The notes: generated from the sequence alone by a model not told the origin. DNA of 64,000 nucleotides from Maratus speciosus (GCA_963932465.1 CAWVRF010001049.1:62001-126000); one strand, 5' to 3'; positions 11,077 through 22,727 are shown, counted from the stretch's first letter. A program made the numbers and translations.

Positions 11077-12188
11077 GTGTTGCCAGATGTTCCAATTTTA
11101 ATGACTTTCAAGACTCATTCCGCGGAACCAGTGCGCAGGACGTTAAAAGTCCCGATTTTTAGGTGCGTTCGTAATTCTAATATATATATACGTAGCACCT
11201 ATAGTCGTCGTTCGGTTCGTCTGTCCGCATATAACAGAGCAAAAACTACTCAACCGATTTGCCTGAAATTTTAAATATGATTGTTGCAAAATTTTGTCGA
11301 GTCATTTCAAATTTTATGAAAATAGGATGTATAGTTAAATTACAGGGACAGTCAAAAAGTTTTCCGTTACATTACGGCCAATGGAAAAAATTATTTCAAG
11401 TGCATTTTAGTGATGTTACAGCCTTTCGAACAGAATGAAATGGATATACGCTTATGAAGTGCACTAAAATATTCATTTCAGTACAATATGCGGTCCAAAA
11501 TATATTTATATAATTAGTTATAGTACAAACGCACCTCATTTGCTACGTTTGGCGTGCAATTTCCAACTTGTTCATGATGTATAAATACTTTTAAATTTCT
11601 TTTAGTGTCACGCTTATTCGTTAGTCTGCATCGAAAGAAACTTTAAGCAGTGAAACTGTTAATACGCAATTTGTCTAAAATGAAAATTTTTTATGGTATC
11701 ACCGAATGAAATCCATTTGCATGGATAAAATCCTGTCTAAAACGGAATATTTTTCCGCTTTCCGGCGATACTGTTATTAAACCCTGTAAAAACGGAAACT
11801 GCCTATAACAAATTCAATCTTATACTTAAAACATTAATGATCCACACGGAAAGAATATCTTACAATTATAACTTCTCAATTGAAAACCTCTCCAATACAG
11901 ATTTTCTTTTCGGTCACTAGCAATTCCGTTTTCATAGATTTCACTCCTTAATATTATTGTGTTTATTAACACAATAAAATCTAAACTAAGGAGAATATTA
12001 AAAAACGACAGAAAAAATAGATTTTAGACATGTTTGTCTTAGCAGGAATATTTGTACGGTACTCTTAACATTTAATGAAGACAAATTTGCGTTATAATAA
12101 GGTTCCGTTTTAATCGGATTTACTATATTTTTAAGTCCCAATATAGAAGCCACTGTCCCAAATTTTCTGTGACAGTGGACCTGGCAAC
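11077..12188. mobile_element. TTGCCAG-terminated element A
   Basis: The ends GTGTTGCCAGATGTTCC (11077) and GGACCTGGCAAC (to 12188) are inverted. The interior matches element B (12384-13540), with shared lines such as CGGAACCAG, AAGTCCCGATTTTT, GTCTGCATCGA and TTACAATTATAAC. A 410-bp insert (11161-11570) interrupts it; without that it is about 700 bp. Neither copy has a transposase. The internal GTAAAACGGAA-type lines are unusual, but I could not assign the family. Confidence 0.7.
11161..11570 (+). mobile_element. Asymmetric-ended insert (AGGTGCG..CCAACTTG), copy 2
   Basis: It starts AGGTGCGTTCGTAATTC, has the inverted inner motif ACAAACGCACCT at 11525-11536 and ends CCAACTTG, the mirror of copy 1. 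Element B (12384-13540) preserves the empty site, GATTTTTCATGTTGTAT, so only TT is duplicated (11159-11160, 11571-11572). The interior has one satellite-like unit instead of the two in copy 1. Confidence 0.8.
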
Positions 12189-12383
12189 TCTATTCATAAG
12201 TATGTGTTCATATTTCAAATCATTATATATATATATATATATAAAAAAAAAAAATGAGTATCGAAGTGTGGTTTACACTATAAGATTTTTCGAGAAGAAG
12301 AATGTTTCGTGAGAACAAGTTTAAAGAGTTCATAACTTTTTCTTTTCAAAAACTCAAAAAATGCAACAAATTGTATCGGAGTA

Positions 12384-13540
12384 GTGTTGCCAGGTGTCCC
12401 GATATTTAAGGGGGCTGGTCATTCAGCTTCCGATTTTCCCTCACTAATATAAAATCTATGGGCATTTGATGCATTCGTCTATTTAAAATATCTCCTCGGG
12501 AAATTAATATTTTTAACTTCTATTTTTTGTGTACACTTCCTAAAAGATGTCTCTTTTTTTCTTAGTTCTCAAACTATTTCTAAAGTTTAGACTTAATTTT
12601 ATAGGAAGTGTTAAAATTTTATCACAGTTTGCTCGCTTTTAACACAAAATATTAAATTCAGCATAGACTTTAGAAATATTTTTTAAATTAAGAAAAAAGA
12701 GACATCCTGTAAGAAGAGTACACAGAAAAAAGATGTTAAAAATATGAATTTCCCGAGGAGATATTTTAATATACGAATGTATCAAGACTTTAACATTACG
12801 GAGGAGGATTCCGAATCTGAGTGACCAGCCCCCTTAAAGCTTTCGAAGACACGCTCGCGGAACCAGCGCGCGGCTCGCGACAAGTCCCGATTTTTCATGT
12901 TGTATAAATTCTTTTTAATACATTTTAGTGCCATGCTATACGCTTGTCTGCATCGAGTAGAACGTTATACAATAAACCTGTTAAAATAGAACCTTTCTAT
13001 AAAGGAAAAGTCTTACGGTCTTGGCAAAAGGAATCTACCTGCTTAGACGGAATCTGACCAATAGGATGTCCTGTTAGAAAGGTTTTACTGTTACTTCTCT
13101 ACTTTTACTTTCAGTAGATCCTGTGAAAATGGAGCTTGACGATAAGGGAATCCCGTCTTAAAAGTAAAAAAATCACAATCTCTGTGGAAGGAATGTCGTA
13201 CAATTATAACCGATCTATCAAAAACATGTCCAATACAGAATTTTGTTTCGATCCTTAGAGATTCAGCTTTCGCAGATTATTTATTCTGTTTAATATTGTT
13301 GTTTATTTAGTCCAGTAAATCAACTAAGGCAGAATCTTAATTGACCAGAGTATGATTCCGTCTTATCAGGTTTCTGTATTACCATGTTGTTTTCTATGTG
13401 TTTTTTTTAACCATAAAAAAAAGATATCGTTATAGACAATTTTTGTTTTTAAAAGATTTTCTGTATTATGTCCTGATTTAGATGCCACTGTCCCGCTTTT
13501 TCTAACTTCATGTCCCTTTTTTGTGACTGGACATAGCAAC
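12384..13540. mobile_element. TTGCCAG-terminated element B
   Basis: Starts GTGTTGCCAGGTGTCCC and ends GGACATAGCAAC. It is paralogous to element A about 1.3 kb upstream. The TTAA element at 12420-12833 is inserted near its left end. The remainder is about 740 bp with no transposase. Tandem proximity of A and B suggests local hopping or segmental duplication, with about 195 bp of (AT)n-containing sequence between them. Confidence 0.7.
12420..12833. mobile_element. TTAA-target foldback element (GGGGGCTGGTCA ends)
   Basis: The whole element is an inverted repeat: GGGGGCTGGTCATTCAG at the left and CTGAGTGACCAGCCCCC at the right, with arms of about 160-200 bp. TTAA flanks it at 12416-12419 and 12834-12837. 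Element A keeps the uninterrupted site (ATTTTAATGACTTTC). The inner arms (TGTACACTTCCTAAAAG and its inverse) are related to the foldback array at 1-2330. Confidence 0.88.
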
Positions 13541-13584
13541 GCAATATCAGAGTATGATTTATACAAGCGCGGGAAGAAAAAGTA

Positions 13585-13715
13585 CCCCCTCCCCCCTACT
13601 AACTCTGCAACTAATTGTAATGAAAAAAAAATTACATGTACGAAACGACTGGAAATAGTCTATTTTTAAATTATGTATATAAAATTTGCTTAAGGGGCCA
13701 TCTACATATCAAAAA
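13585..13715 (-). repeat. Inverted copy of the 17265-type dispersed repeat
   Basis: Read on the minus strand it gives GATGTAGATGGCCCCTTAAG, then an AAATTTTATATACAT-like line, then AGTTAGTAGGGGGG. This matches 17330-17490 and 57940-58060 in the same order. No coding potential. Confidence 0.75.
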
Positions 13716-13778
13716 CAGACCTAACTTTTTTTTTTTTTTTTTTCAATGGTAACAACCATTTTTGACAATATATTTTAA

Positions 13779-14513
13779 GGGGTCTTGTACCTTTTAAACG
13801 CGTCGAAAATTAACGAAAAACTTCAAAGTTTGAATTTGTCTATCTTCAAAGCCTTTTTATGTATAAAGATGAAATTTTGGATATTGATTAAACAGATTGT
13901 GCTTTGTAATATGCTACCATTAGAAATTTATTAACCCTTTACAGAATTTGTGTCTTGTTGAAATCAAAATAGCTCTTTTTTTTACCCCATAAGTCATTGC
14001 GCGCATGATATCTTGAGAAAGTATGTATGGATTGGCATGAAATTCAGTAAAGATACTAAACATATATGTGTGTTTAAAATGATCTACTCTTAGGCTAAAA
14101 TTATTTCATTATCTATATAAAAAAAATATTTTCGTAAAAAAAAATAAAAATTTTGTATTTTTAATTTAATTAACTAAAAATATTACCATTGTAAATACTT
14201 AAAAGTAGATCATTTTAAACACACACATTTGTTTAGTATATTTACCAAATTTCATGACAATCCATACATATTTTCTCAAAATATCATGCGCGCAACGACT
14301 TATGGGGTAAAAAAAAGAGCTATTTTGATTTCAACAATACACAAATTCTGTAAAGGGTTAATAAATTTCTGCTAATAGTATATTACAAAGCACAATCTTT
14401 TTAATTAATATCCAAAATTTCATGTTTATACATAAAAAGGTTTTGAAGATAGACTAATTCAAACTTTGAAGTTTTTCGTTAATTTTCGACGCGTTTAAAA
14501 GGTACAAGACCCC
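13779..14513. mobile_element. Large TTAA foldback element (GGGGTCTTGTACC ends)
   Basis: The arms are about 330 bp each (13779-14110 and 14185-14513) and nearly perfect reverse complements. Shared lines include AAACGCGTCGAAAATTAACG, TTAACCCTTTACAGAATT and TTACCCCATAAGTC. TTAA flanks it at 13775-13778 and 14514-14517. Only about 75 AT-rich bases separate the arms, so the strand can fold almost completely. No coding sequence. Confidence 0.92.
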
Positions 14514-14519
14514 TTAAAT

Positions 14520-16190
14520 CTTCGGTTCAAACTATGCCTAGAAATGAAATTTCAAGTCATTTGTATGACTTTGAATTATAACTATTCAAAATTTAGAGCT
14601 TCTAATGTTAAATTACATTTTCCTATTTTTATCAATATCTTCTGAAATTATAATCCTAATCTGATAATTTTTTGTTTAATTATAATACTAAAAAACCAGA
14701 ACATGAATAAATTGAACTTGTAATTTAAATTTTTTTATAATTATGAATTATGGAATTAATATTCGAAAAAAATATGAACTGCAACCTACAATTTTTTTGA
14801 CAGATTTATATTTGTGTCCTGCTTTATGCAAATTCCCAATTTCAAATTTTTCTTCCAAATAATTTTCGAATTATGAGTAAAAAACGTCAAAATGACGGTT
14901 TAAGCGGGGCCACACGATAGATTTACCGTTCTTGCTGGCCAAAAGTCTATTTTTAAAAGTTTGTCCTAGCGTAATTTATTTTTTGCCTGTTATAGCTCTT
15001 AATAGTTAGGCCATCGTACACTGCTATTGGTTTTGATATAAATATACTTGTAACCTCCATAGACTAGTGCAAAGTTGGTGCTTCTTAGTTGGGAATGAAT
15101 GAATCAATTTGAATATAGTTGTTTAATGCTGTTACTTGAAGCGGAGTAAAATATACTGCTCAATTATGGACTCTTCCGAACAAAATATGGGCTTTATTAT
15201 ATCGACTTTATGTACATAAATTTTGCACATATCAGCTGTTATTTCATATTTAATATCGAAAAAAACAGTATTTTTTTTCATTTTTAATATAGACAAAGTT
15301 ATATAATAAAGCAAGATTAAGCTCAATTTTTGATATCATTAAATAGTTTAGATTACCTTTTCGTTTCAATTTAATTTGTCTGCCTTTATCTACTACCCCA
15401 GTATTTAAAATTATTTTCAGCTTCTTAAGTGTAAATAAATTTTTTGAAATTTTAGTTCAAGTACAATTTTCATTTTATCAAAGTCAGCAGAATTGAAGTT
15501 AGGCATATAAATAAACTTTTGCATCATTATGCAACGGCAAGAAGATTTAAAATTAACAAAATTGTTAATTTGGTTGAAAATGTTTTGTTTACAGAGGAAA
15601 ATTACTATGAAGAGCAGCACATTAAGTTTTGCAACCGCGAAATGTCTTAAATTTATGACCCAATTGGGACAAAAGTTGCCATTTGTATGTAGATATCTGA
15701 GGACAAGTTGATATAAAACATTTTACTTGGCTGCAAATTTCGAGTGGTTACAAAATTGATCCAGACAAATTGTCCAAATTCAGATTGGATACAATGCAAA
15801 ACGTAATGTAGCCTTTTCCATAATGTCTTATGATTCCCATTCTTTACACGAGGTTCCGCTGTGTAGAGATAAATATACAACACAACAATTTTCATTAAAG
15901 CTAGGGGTCGAATGTTCATCACGTATGTTAAATTTTAATAGAATTTTAGAAATATTTTTTTATGATTTGTAATTATAATACAAAAATAGTTTTTCACTTA
16001 AGCTGCCATACCGTTAAGAAGGTATCATTAAAATTATCAACAGGAACATAAAATCATGTGTCAAGCAGATTAGGAAACATTTTGCAACGCATTCAGACTA
16101 CTAGAATAAAACTTCATAGTTTAATAATGTGAAAAACAATGACTAAGTAATAATTTGTAAAACACATAGCGCGTTTGAAAACACAATTTC
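14520..16190. other. No recognisable gene or element
   Basis: AT-rich sequence. Overlapping short frames on both strands at 15417-15922 look spurious: no domain, no codon pattern, and several overlap each other. Nothing repeats elsewhere in the window as far as I can see. Confidence 0.5.
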
Positions 16191-16910
16191 AACCAAAGTC
16201 GAAAAAATAACTGAAAATTCTGTAGATCCCTGTATATGAACTATAGATTTTCATATAATGCATAATATGCTAAAATTTAGAACGGTTAGGGAGCGAAGCT
16301 CAGTTGAAAATTTCCCTTCAGCAACTTCCGTCAATAAACTGAAATGTACTTCAAATGTTTTGTTCTGCCCTTTTTGTAGGATTTATAGAATTTATAATGA
16401 CTAAATAGTATACATTTTTTTAAAGCGTTCCACAGCTGAAAACGCCCTTCCAGCAATTATTGTTCATAGAGGAAAATATAACTGATTTATTTTGTGTACC
16501 CATGTATATGAAAAATGAATGCTATGCACATCATATTCAATAACAAGCATCTTATAGAGCACCTCGGAGATATTTATCAATTTAAATATGTTTGAAATAG
16601 TGTAACATGAACAAAATACACCACAAACGATTTTTCTCCAGCGACCGTAACATGGCGTAATTCTTTTTTAGTGTAGCCCCTGTAAATGATCGATAAATGC
16701 TATCCATACCATATTCTATAGCAAGCATCTTTTAGTGTACATCATAGATATGTATATAAATTTCAATGTGTTTGAAATTACGAAACATCATTAAAAACCA
16801 CCGCAAACGATTTTCCCCCATAGGCCGTAATCTAATGGAATTCTTTTGAATCTCCCTGTAACGGAATTATGACTGCTGCATACTTCATTGTTAATACCAA
16901 ACGTCAATAA
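16190..16910 (-). repeat. Satellite of the ~170-bp family, inverted orientation
   Basis: Reverse-complement versions of the TACAGGG..CACAAAAGAATTC unit recur at about 16225, 16490, 16670 and 16850 (for example GGAATTCTTTTGAATCTCCC and TTCTTTTTTAGTGTAGCCCC), with GGCCGTAAT lines between. The opposite orientation to 3530-4800 indicates independent arrays or an inversion. Confidence 0.7.
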
Positions 16911-17264
16911 CATTTTTCAATTTGATGGCGATGGAACTATATTGACGCCAAAAATAATTTTGGCCAGCTAGAATAGGTAAATTCCCTACCGTGGACTGTC
17001 TATGATGTCCAGAAAAGCATAATTTGAAAAAAAAAAATATTTTACTCATTTTAATAAAACATTTGGGCTGGCTGTTTCGACTACTCTCGAAACATAGTAA
17101 GCGAGTGAGATGTTCATAGTGGTAAGAAATAATACATTAATAGAAGTGACAGTCATTCTGTAGCATTTCAGCAATCGAGATCCCGAGCTTAAATTTGGAT
17201 ACAGCCCCTAAAATAGGCTCATTTTAATATAATTAATTTCGCGGAAACTAATCATACGAATTTC

Positions 17265-17660
17265 ATGAAAATTTCGATTTAGGCTAACTGCATTCTGTAG
17301 AATTTATTTATGGTGTCAAACTTGGGTATTGCTATTGAAAAAAACAATGTTTGGGTTCGTTTTGGTATGTAGACGGCCATCTAAGCAAATAATATATACA
17401 TCATTTAAAAGTAGACTTTATTTCCAATCGTTTGGTACCAGTAACTTTCTTCTACAATAATTTGTTACAGAGTTAGTAGGGGGTGTTTTTCCCCACGACT
17501 ACCATAAGATTAGCAAATGGTGAAAAATTTACAGCAAACGATAGTACAAAAGAAATTCGAACTATTTTTTCTTTTTGCCCCAAAACTTCCATCAGTTTCA
17601 CAAGCCTTGTGGTGCAAACTGCACTCAGATACGCCAATTAATTATTGTTTAAAAAATCTT
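17265..17660 (+). repeat. Dispersed repeat, copy next to the growth-factor exon
   Basis: Contains CATCATTTAAAAGTAGACTT, CCAATCGTTTGGTACCAGTA and AGTTAGTAGGGGGTGTTTTT. The first two lines recur at 57855-58085. The third recurs there, at 18055-18245 and, inverted, at 13585-13715. The part from 17460 on (AGCAAATGGTGAAAAATTT, CACAAGCCTTGTGGTGC) is a direct duplicate of 18055-18245. The short open frames across it are shadows of the repeat. Upstream, 16910-17265 shows no feature. Confidence 0.8.
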
Positions 17661-18054
17661 TGTCCCATAAGTTCAATTACATTTCAATCTAATGAATTTA
17701 CGATATTTTACAAATTCTTAAATTCAAAAGTATCCTACTAATTCTTATTCTTAAACACAAATGTATCTTGGTAATTCTGTTGTGCAAATGCTAACAACTG
17801 TTGTTTGAAATAATAAGCTAAGTAAAATAAAAAATACACCTGAAGAAAATACCCCCCCCCCCTCCCTAGCACAAAGCCGATGTATTTTATCAGATTGTTT
17901 AAATGAAGTAGATTTGCAGATTTCGACAAGAGGATTGTCCATTTGTTGTGATCATTATCCGCACACAGATTTTTCGTTGTATGCTATTTTATTCGATTTA
18001 TTATTTCTTTAACATAATATATCGCAAAAGGACAATAAATGATGTGCTTTACAT

Positions 18055-18245
18055 TTGTTAGAGATAGTAGGGGGTGTTTTTTCCCCACAACTACCATAAG
18101 ATTAGCAAATGGTGAAAAATTTGCAGCAAACGATAGTACAAAAGAAATTCTGTTTTTTCTTTTTGCCTCAAAACCTCCACCACTTTCACAAGCCTTGTGG
18201 TGCGCACTCAGATACGTCAATTAATTATTGTTTAAAAAATCTTTG
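18055..18245 (+). repeat. Direct duplicate of 17460-17660
   Basis: Shares TAAGATTAGCAAATGGTGAA, AGCAAACGATAGTACAAAAG and CACAAGCCTTGTGGTGC with the copy 600 bp upstream. It lies in the presumed intron before the growth-factor exon. The rest of 18250-18631 is AT-rich intron sequence with a short ATT/TTA run near 18370-18390. Confidence 0.85.
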
Positions 18246-18625
18246 TCAGGAATATTTTGAAAACCGAATGTTAGATCCTCAATTATCGATTGCTAAAATT
18301 TATCTAATTTTCTTATCTTTTTTTCAGCGATATCGAGAAAGTTATTTTTGAGTGCCTCATATAAAACTGATTTTATTATTATTATTATTGGTACCAATTG
18401 TAATAATAGTATAACTATTATCAATCATCGAGCAAATTTCATTTCTGCCGAAACTGATCTCATCGTTTACCGTTTAATATTTTTCCGATTCATTATTTCT
18501 TTAATACTGAGTTGATGATGAGAAAAATGTTGATGATTGATCTGAAATATTTTTGAAAATAAAATACTAATTTTAAAACATCTCATTAAAAATTTCTATA
18601 TATCTTATATAAACTCCTTTTATTT

Positions 18626-18631
18626 TTACAG
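18626..18631 (+). promoter_or_regulatory. 3' splice acceptor
   Basis: CTCCTTTTATTTTTACAG, a pyrimidine-rich tract ending in AG at 18630-18631. The reading frame of the growth-factor homology opens just behind it and meets stops in the intron just before it. The first two exon bases complete a codon, so the intron is phase 1. Confidence 0.85.
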
Positions 18632-19488
18632 TGACACACGTCAAGGATGATGTCTTCCGCTTGACTGCTACGTACAGACAAACAGAGAGCCACATTCTAA
18701 GTGTACAACTGTGGATGGAGTTTCCAAACATAACTCCATCTAGGAAGCTTCAGACCAAAAAATACTTCATAAACATCACCCCAATGATTTCACCGCAGGA
18801 CATGAATATATTTAAATATTGCCGGATGCAGGTATTCGCTTCAAGGGCTCGTTTTCCAGGAGATATACTAGAAATGAAATTCGACATAACGTCGCTGTAT
18901 GAAGCTTGCTTTGCCAAAGATAAATCTCCCGAGAATTTCACATTTAGGCTCCGTTTCTATTCATTAAATAATGAAACAGACATAGATCTTGCAAAAGAAG
19001 CTGTCGACATGTTTCTTCTTTTTAAAGAACTGGATGTATTTGAAGATATATTGCACTTGCTACCGAATACTGAGAATCTTGAACGTCTTCATCATTCAAC
19101 AGTTACGCGGAAAGTACCTAAATTAAAATCTTTCAGTCGTCGCATCAGTGGCAATGGTATAAAGGTAAAAGGTAAAAAAAAATGTTCTCTGAAGCCTTTT
19201 GTCTTCAATTTTGATGATTCTGGTTGGAGTAATTATGTTATTGCTCCCAAAAAATACCAGTCGAATAACTGTCGTGGTGATTGCAGTCTTCCTTTACCGG
19301 ATCATATTAGTTCTACTAACTACGTCATCATAAAAGCAGTTGCAAGTACAGTATACAAGGGAATGAAGAATCCATCCTGCATCGCCGAAGATTTAGCACC
19401 ACTTACCATGCTGGTTCGTGACGAAGATTTGAAGATAACGATGAAAATTCAGAAAGATATGATAGCTACTAGCTGTAAATGCGCTTGA
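18632..19488 (+). CDS. TGF-beta/BMP-superfamily ligand, terminal coding exon
   Basis: Encodes the C-terminal 284 residues of a secreted growth factor; the signal peptide and start of the prodomain lie in upstream exons not found here. Residues are counted from the split codon. The prodomain part (about 1-171) has four N-glycosylation sequons (N33, N48, N102, N114) and cysteines C64 and C93. A dibasic site, SFSRR at 167-171, is the likely convertase cut. The mature domain has C185, the knot signature NCRGDC (C214, C218), C250 in NPSCIAEDLAP, and the terminal CKCA (C282, C284), then TGA. The Gly of CxGxC and the aromatic/Pro line SGWSNYVIAPKKY are typical of BMPs. The usual CC pair is SC, so the interchain cysteine is missing, as in GDF9 and BMP15; dimers, if formed, would be non-covalent. 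Length and spacing of the mature domain (101 residues from the first knot cysteine) are normal, and nothing suggests a pseudogene. Family confidence is very high; the subfamily is uncertain. It should bind type I and II serine/threonine-kinase receptors outside the cell. Confidence 0.96.
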
Positions 19489-20045
19489 AATGGATTCAAA
19501 TTGAGATAATGTGCATTTTTGTTGAAAATTATTGCACAAAAATGTTTCAATTGGCATATAACTACGCTCAGTGAACAAAATTATGTTCTGTGTTCCTGTT
19601 GTTGTAATACAGTGCGATCTAAAAGTCAATATATCCAATGTATACAAACATAGCCATTGACAATTATCATTGTATGTAAACAGTAGAATGGCCCATACTG
19701 TGATTCTAATCTGTTGTAGAGGAATTTATCTTCGTTCACCTGTAATTACAGGTATACTTTCATTTTTTAAAACGCTATTAGGAAAATCATGGGTATATTA
19801 ACTTTTGGATCATACTGTATATGAGTCTCATCTTATTCACATGACATGACTCAAAGACTTGTCTTTGTTACATTTGACAAATCGATAAGATACTACTTAT
19901 AATACAAAAAATAAAAAACATCTTCGATAACCTAAAATACGAAGATATGAATTCTAAATATAATATTTTATTAGTATGAAAGGAAGAAAAAGTATTTTAT
20001 ACAGAATGTAATATCAGAGAGAATAAAATTTTTAATTCTTATGCG
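19489..20045 (+). other. Probable 3' UTR of the TGF-beta ligand gene
   Basis: Runs from the stop codon to the candidate polyadenylation signals AATAAA at 19910-19915 and 20022-20027. AT-rich with no competing frame. The true end cannot be chosen from sequence alone. Confidence 0.5.
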
Positions 20046-22727
20046 TCATGGATTTTGCATTTTGTTTTATCTGTTTTTAAAATATACTTCAAACATCATT
20101 CATATCCTTGTTTATATTATCTATACTAAATAAATTAAATTTTTACTTTAATGTTTACTTTATATGCATGTAGTTCGAACATTTTACCTGCACAAATCAT
20201 CTTTTAAAGAAGAAAATATAAAAATTTAATTAAAATTATTTTAATGTACATGGTTTAACGGAAACGATTTTAATGTAAATGATTGAACAAAAATGATTTT
20301 AATTTAAATGATTTAACGAAAAGGATATTAATGAAAGTTATTTTATCGAGTCTAATTTTATAATTTAATTTGATACGTAAGTAAAACAATAACGTGCTTT
20401 TATTATTAGTTTTTTTTTTCTAATTCTAATACTCACATACATTCGTGTGTTCTAATCATACTTTCTGGTTACATATTCAGCTAAAATAACTCTTTTGACA
20501 GTCCTAAAGTAAATTTAATTGTTCTATTTATCTTAATTAAAATTATAAAATTTTGAGAATGTATAATTATTTTATTACTTAAGGAAACTAAAATTCGTGA
20601 TTTCATGTCTAAATTCTGTGTTTTATCTTATTTTAAATTTGTTTCAAAATTAAATTAAAACTATTTTATCCTTTCAAATAAAATTCTAAGTATGCTTTGA
20701 ATTGAATAAATATAATTAATATCATGAAGAAAATTCTAAGTCTTACAAGAATTATTAGACTAAACATTTTTTAAGTGCGAAAATGTTTTAATGTATAATT
20801 AATTAAAAATTTTCATTTTTATAAACTAAAACATTAATGAAATACTCCAGAGAAATAAAATGTGTAAATAATATTTTTCAAACACAGAACCAGTTTTGCA
20901 AGACATGTTTATAATAGAGACAGAATGAAAAAAAATATGAATTAAATAATATTATTTTCTTCTTTTTTAACCATTTTCTTTCGCGAATATAAGTTACATA
21001 TATGGAATTGTTAATTTATGATTTATATCAAATTATTGATAATTTATAATATCAAATTATTGTCAACAGTTTTATTTTAATATGTAAAAGATACATGAAT
21101 CATTTTTTTCTCGTGAATAAAAGTAGCATGCACCAAGTTGTTACTTATTTACTAAATGTAATATGGATCTATTGTTAAACTTTATACATATAAAAGGTGC
21201 AAAGATAAAATTTTCTTTTATTATGCATATAACTTTGCAAGTTGAAATATTTTTTGGCACTTACGTATTATCCAGGCCTTGAGATAGATCGCAAAAAATT
21301 GTTGCCAATTGCCAATCTTATTTATCTTTGCCAATTGTGTTCAAAACAATAATTTAATATTATATAATATATAGGTGTTAAAAATGGTAAATAATGTCAA
21401 ATAAATAAATATAATATAATAAATGAACTATAATAAATAAAACTATAAACCATAATAAAAGATAAACTGTAATAAACTATATTACGTATAATTATTACTG
21501 TATTGTAGCTCTCATTACGTATGCTGTGCTATAAAGTTGTTAAAAAATAATGGTTACTGTAATTAGTATAATTGGTGGTATGCTTGGCGCACTTGTATCC
21601 CCCTGGATAATACGCAAGTACCAATTTTTTTATATTTGATTAAAATTTCAAATATTTTACCAATAAAGTAAGCATATTATAATGTTACAGTAAGTACCGA
21701 ATGCTACAGTAATACATAATAGGATATCTTTACATTAAAATGCTACAGTAATACATAATAGTATATCAGTATACTGGAAAATCCATATATCCAATCTATG
21801 ATAAAATATGGATGAGACTTTTAGATTTTTAGTTAGATTTATGGTCATGAAAATATTGAAATATTGCATCCAGTAGTCTACTTCCGTTAATAAAATATTT
21901 TGTATTTTTGTAATATTCATGTCGATTTTTTATTTTTCAAGCAAAAAGTATTTGCTTTTTTTTGTTCGTTTCTATTTTTTTTTAAATATATATGTTAATC
22001 AAGAAGTTCATTATTTAGTACATATCATGCTATTCGTTTCAGTTCAATGTGCATCTTTAACGACTTTCGAATGGGAAGTATTATATGCTTTATTTATATG
22101 TAAGTGTGCTACCTCGGATAACGATAATTTTAATCTGTTTTTCGGATTATGCTAGTGAATATGTATTCGCTCACGAACCAATACATAATACTGAGGTAAC
22201 ATAAAATAAGGCTTAAATTAACTTTGCAAAAGAAGTCATGGAGCAAAAAGAAAAAAAAAAGAAAATAAAAAGGAATAACATTTTCCAATTTCTTTCAGTG
22301 CTTGTATTTAAAAAACAAAATGAAAATTTTGCATTGAAAGTTACATATTGACGTTTACTTCAATGTCGTTTTAATTTATAAGTCCGTTTTTTAACATACA
22401 TTTAAAATGAATTTAACCCCTTCGCGATGAGCCCTGCCTATACGTAACACGTAAATTACTCACCATTCTTAATTACTGCCTTGTTTAACCAAAGCTTCTT
22501 TGTGATTAAATAAGATAAAAATTTCTGTTTAGAAATACCGGTGATAAAAGATTAAAAAATGTTTAAAGGATGCTCGTTACGAAGGGAGTTGGCTTTTAAA
22601 AGGAAACCAAACTCCCTTAAAATAGAATTTTTTTTGTAATGCTCTAGAATTCCACATATTCTGAATTAATTGTTGACAAATATTATGCCAGATATATATA
22701 CTTATGTACCACAATGATTTTCAAATA
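20046..22727. other. AT-rich intergenic DNA, no recognisable gene
   Basis: Contains only low-complexity A/T sequence and weak local repeats such as the three ATGATTTTAAT / ATGATTTAACG lines at 20250-20335 and TACAGTAATACATAATA twice near 21703-21755. A short hairpin, GGGAGTTGGCTTTTAAAAGG with ACCAAACTCCC, lies at about 22580-22617. Confidence 0.55.

Noticed and set aside
17517..18351. Repeated MVKNLQQTIVQKKF frames that might be upstream growth-factor exons
   Set aside because: They lie in a direct duplication of a dispersed repeat found elsewhere in the window and show no prodomain or signal-peptide features.
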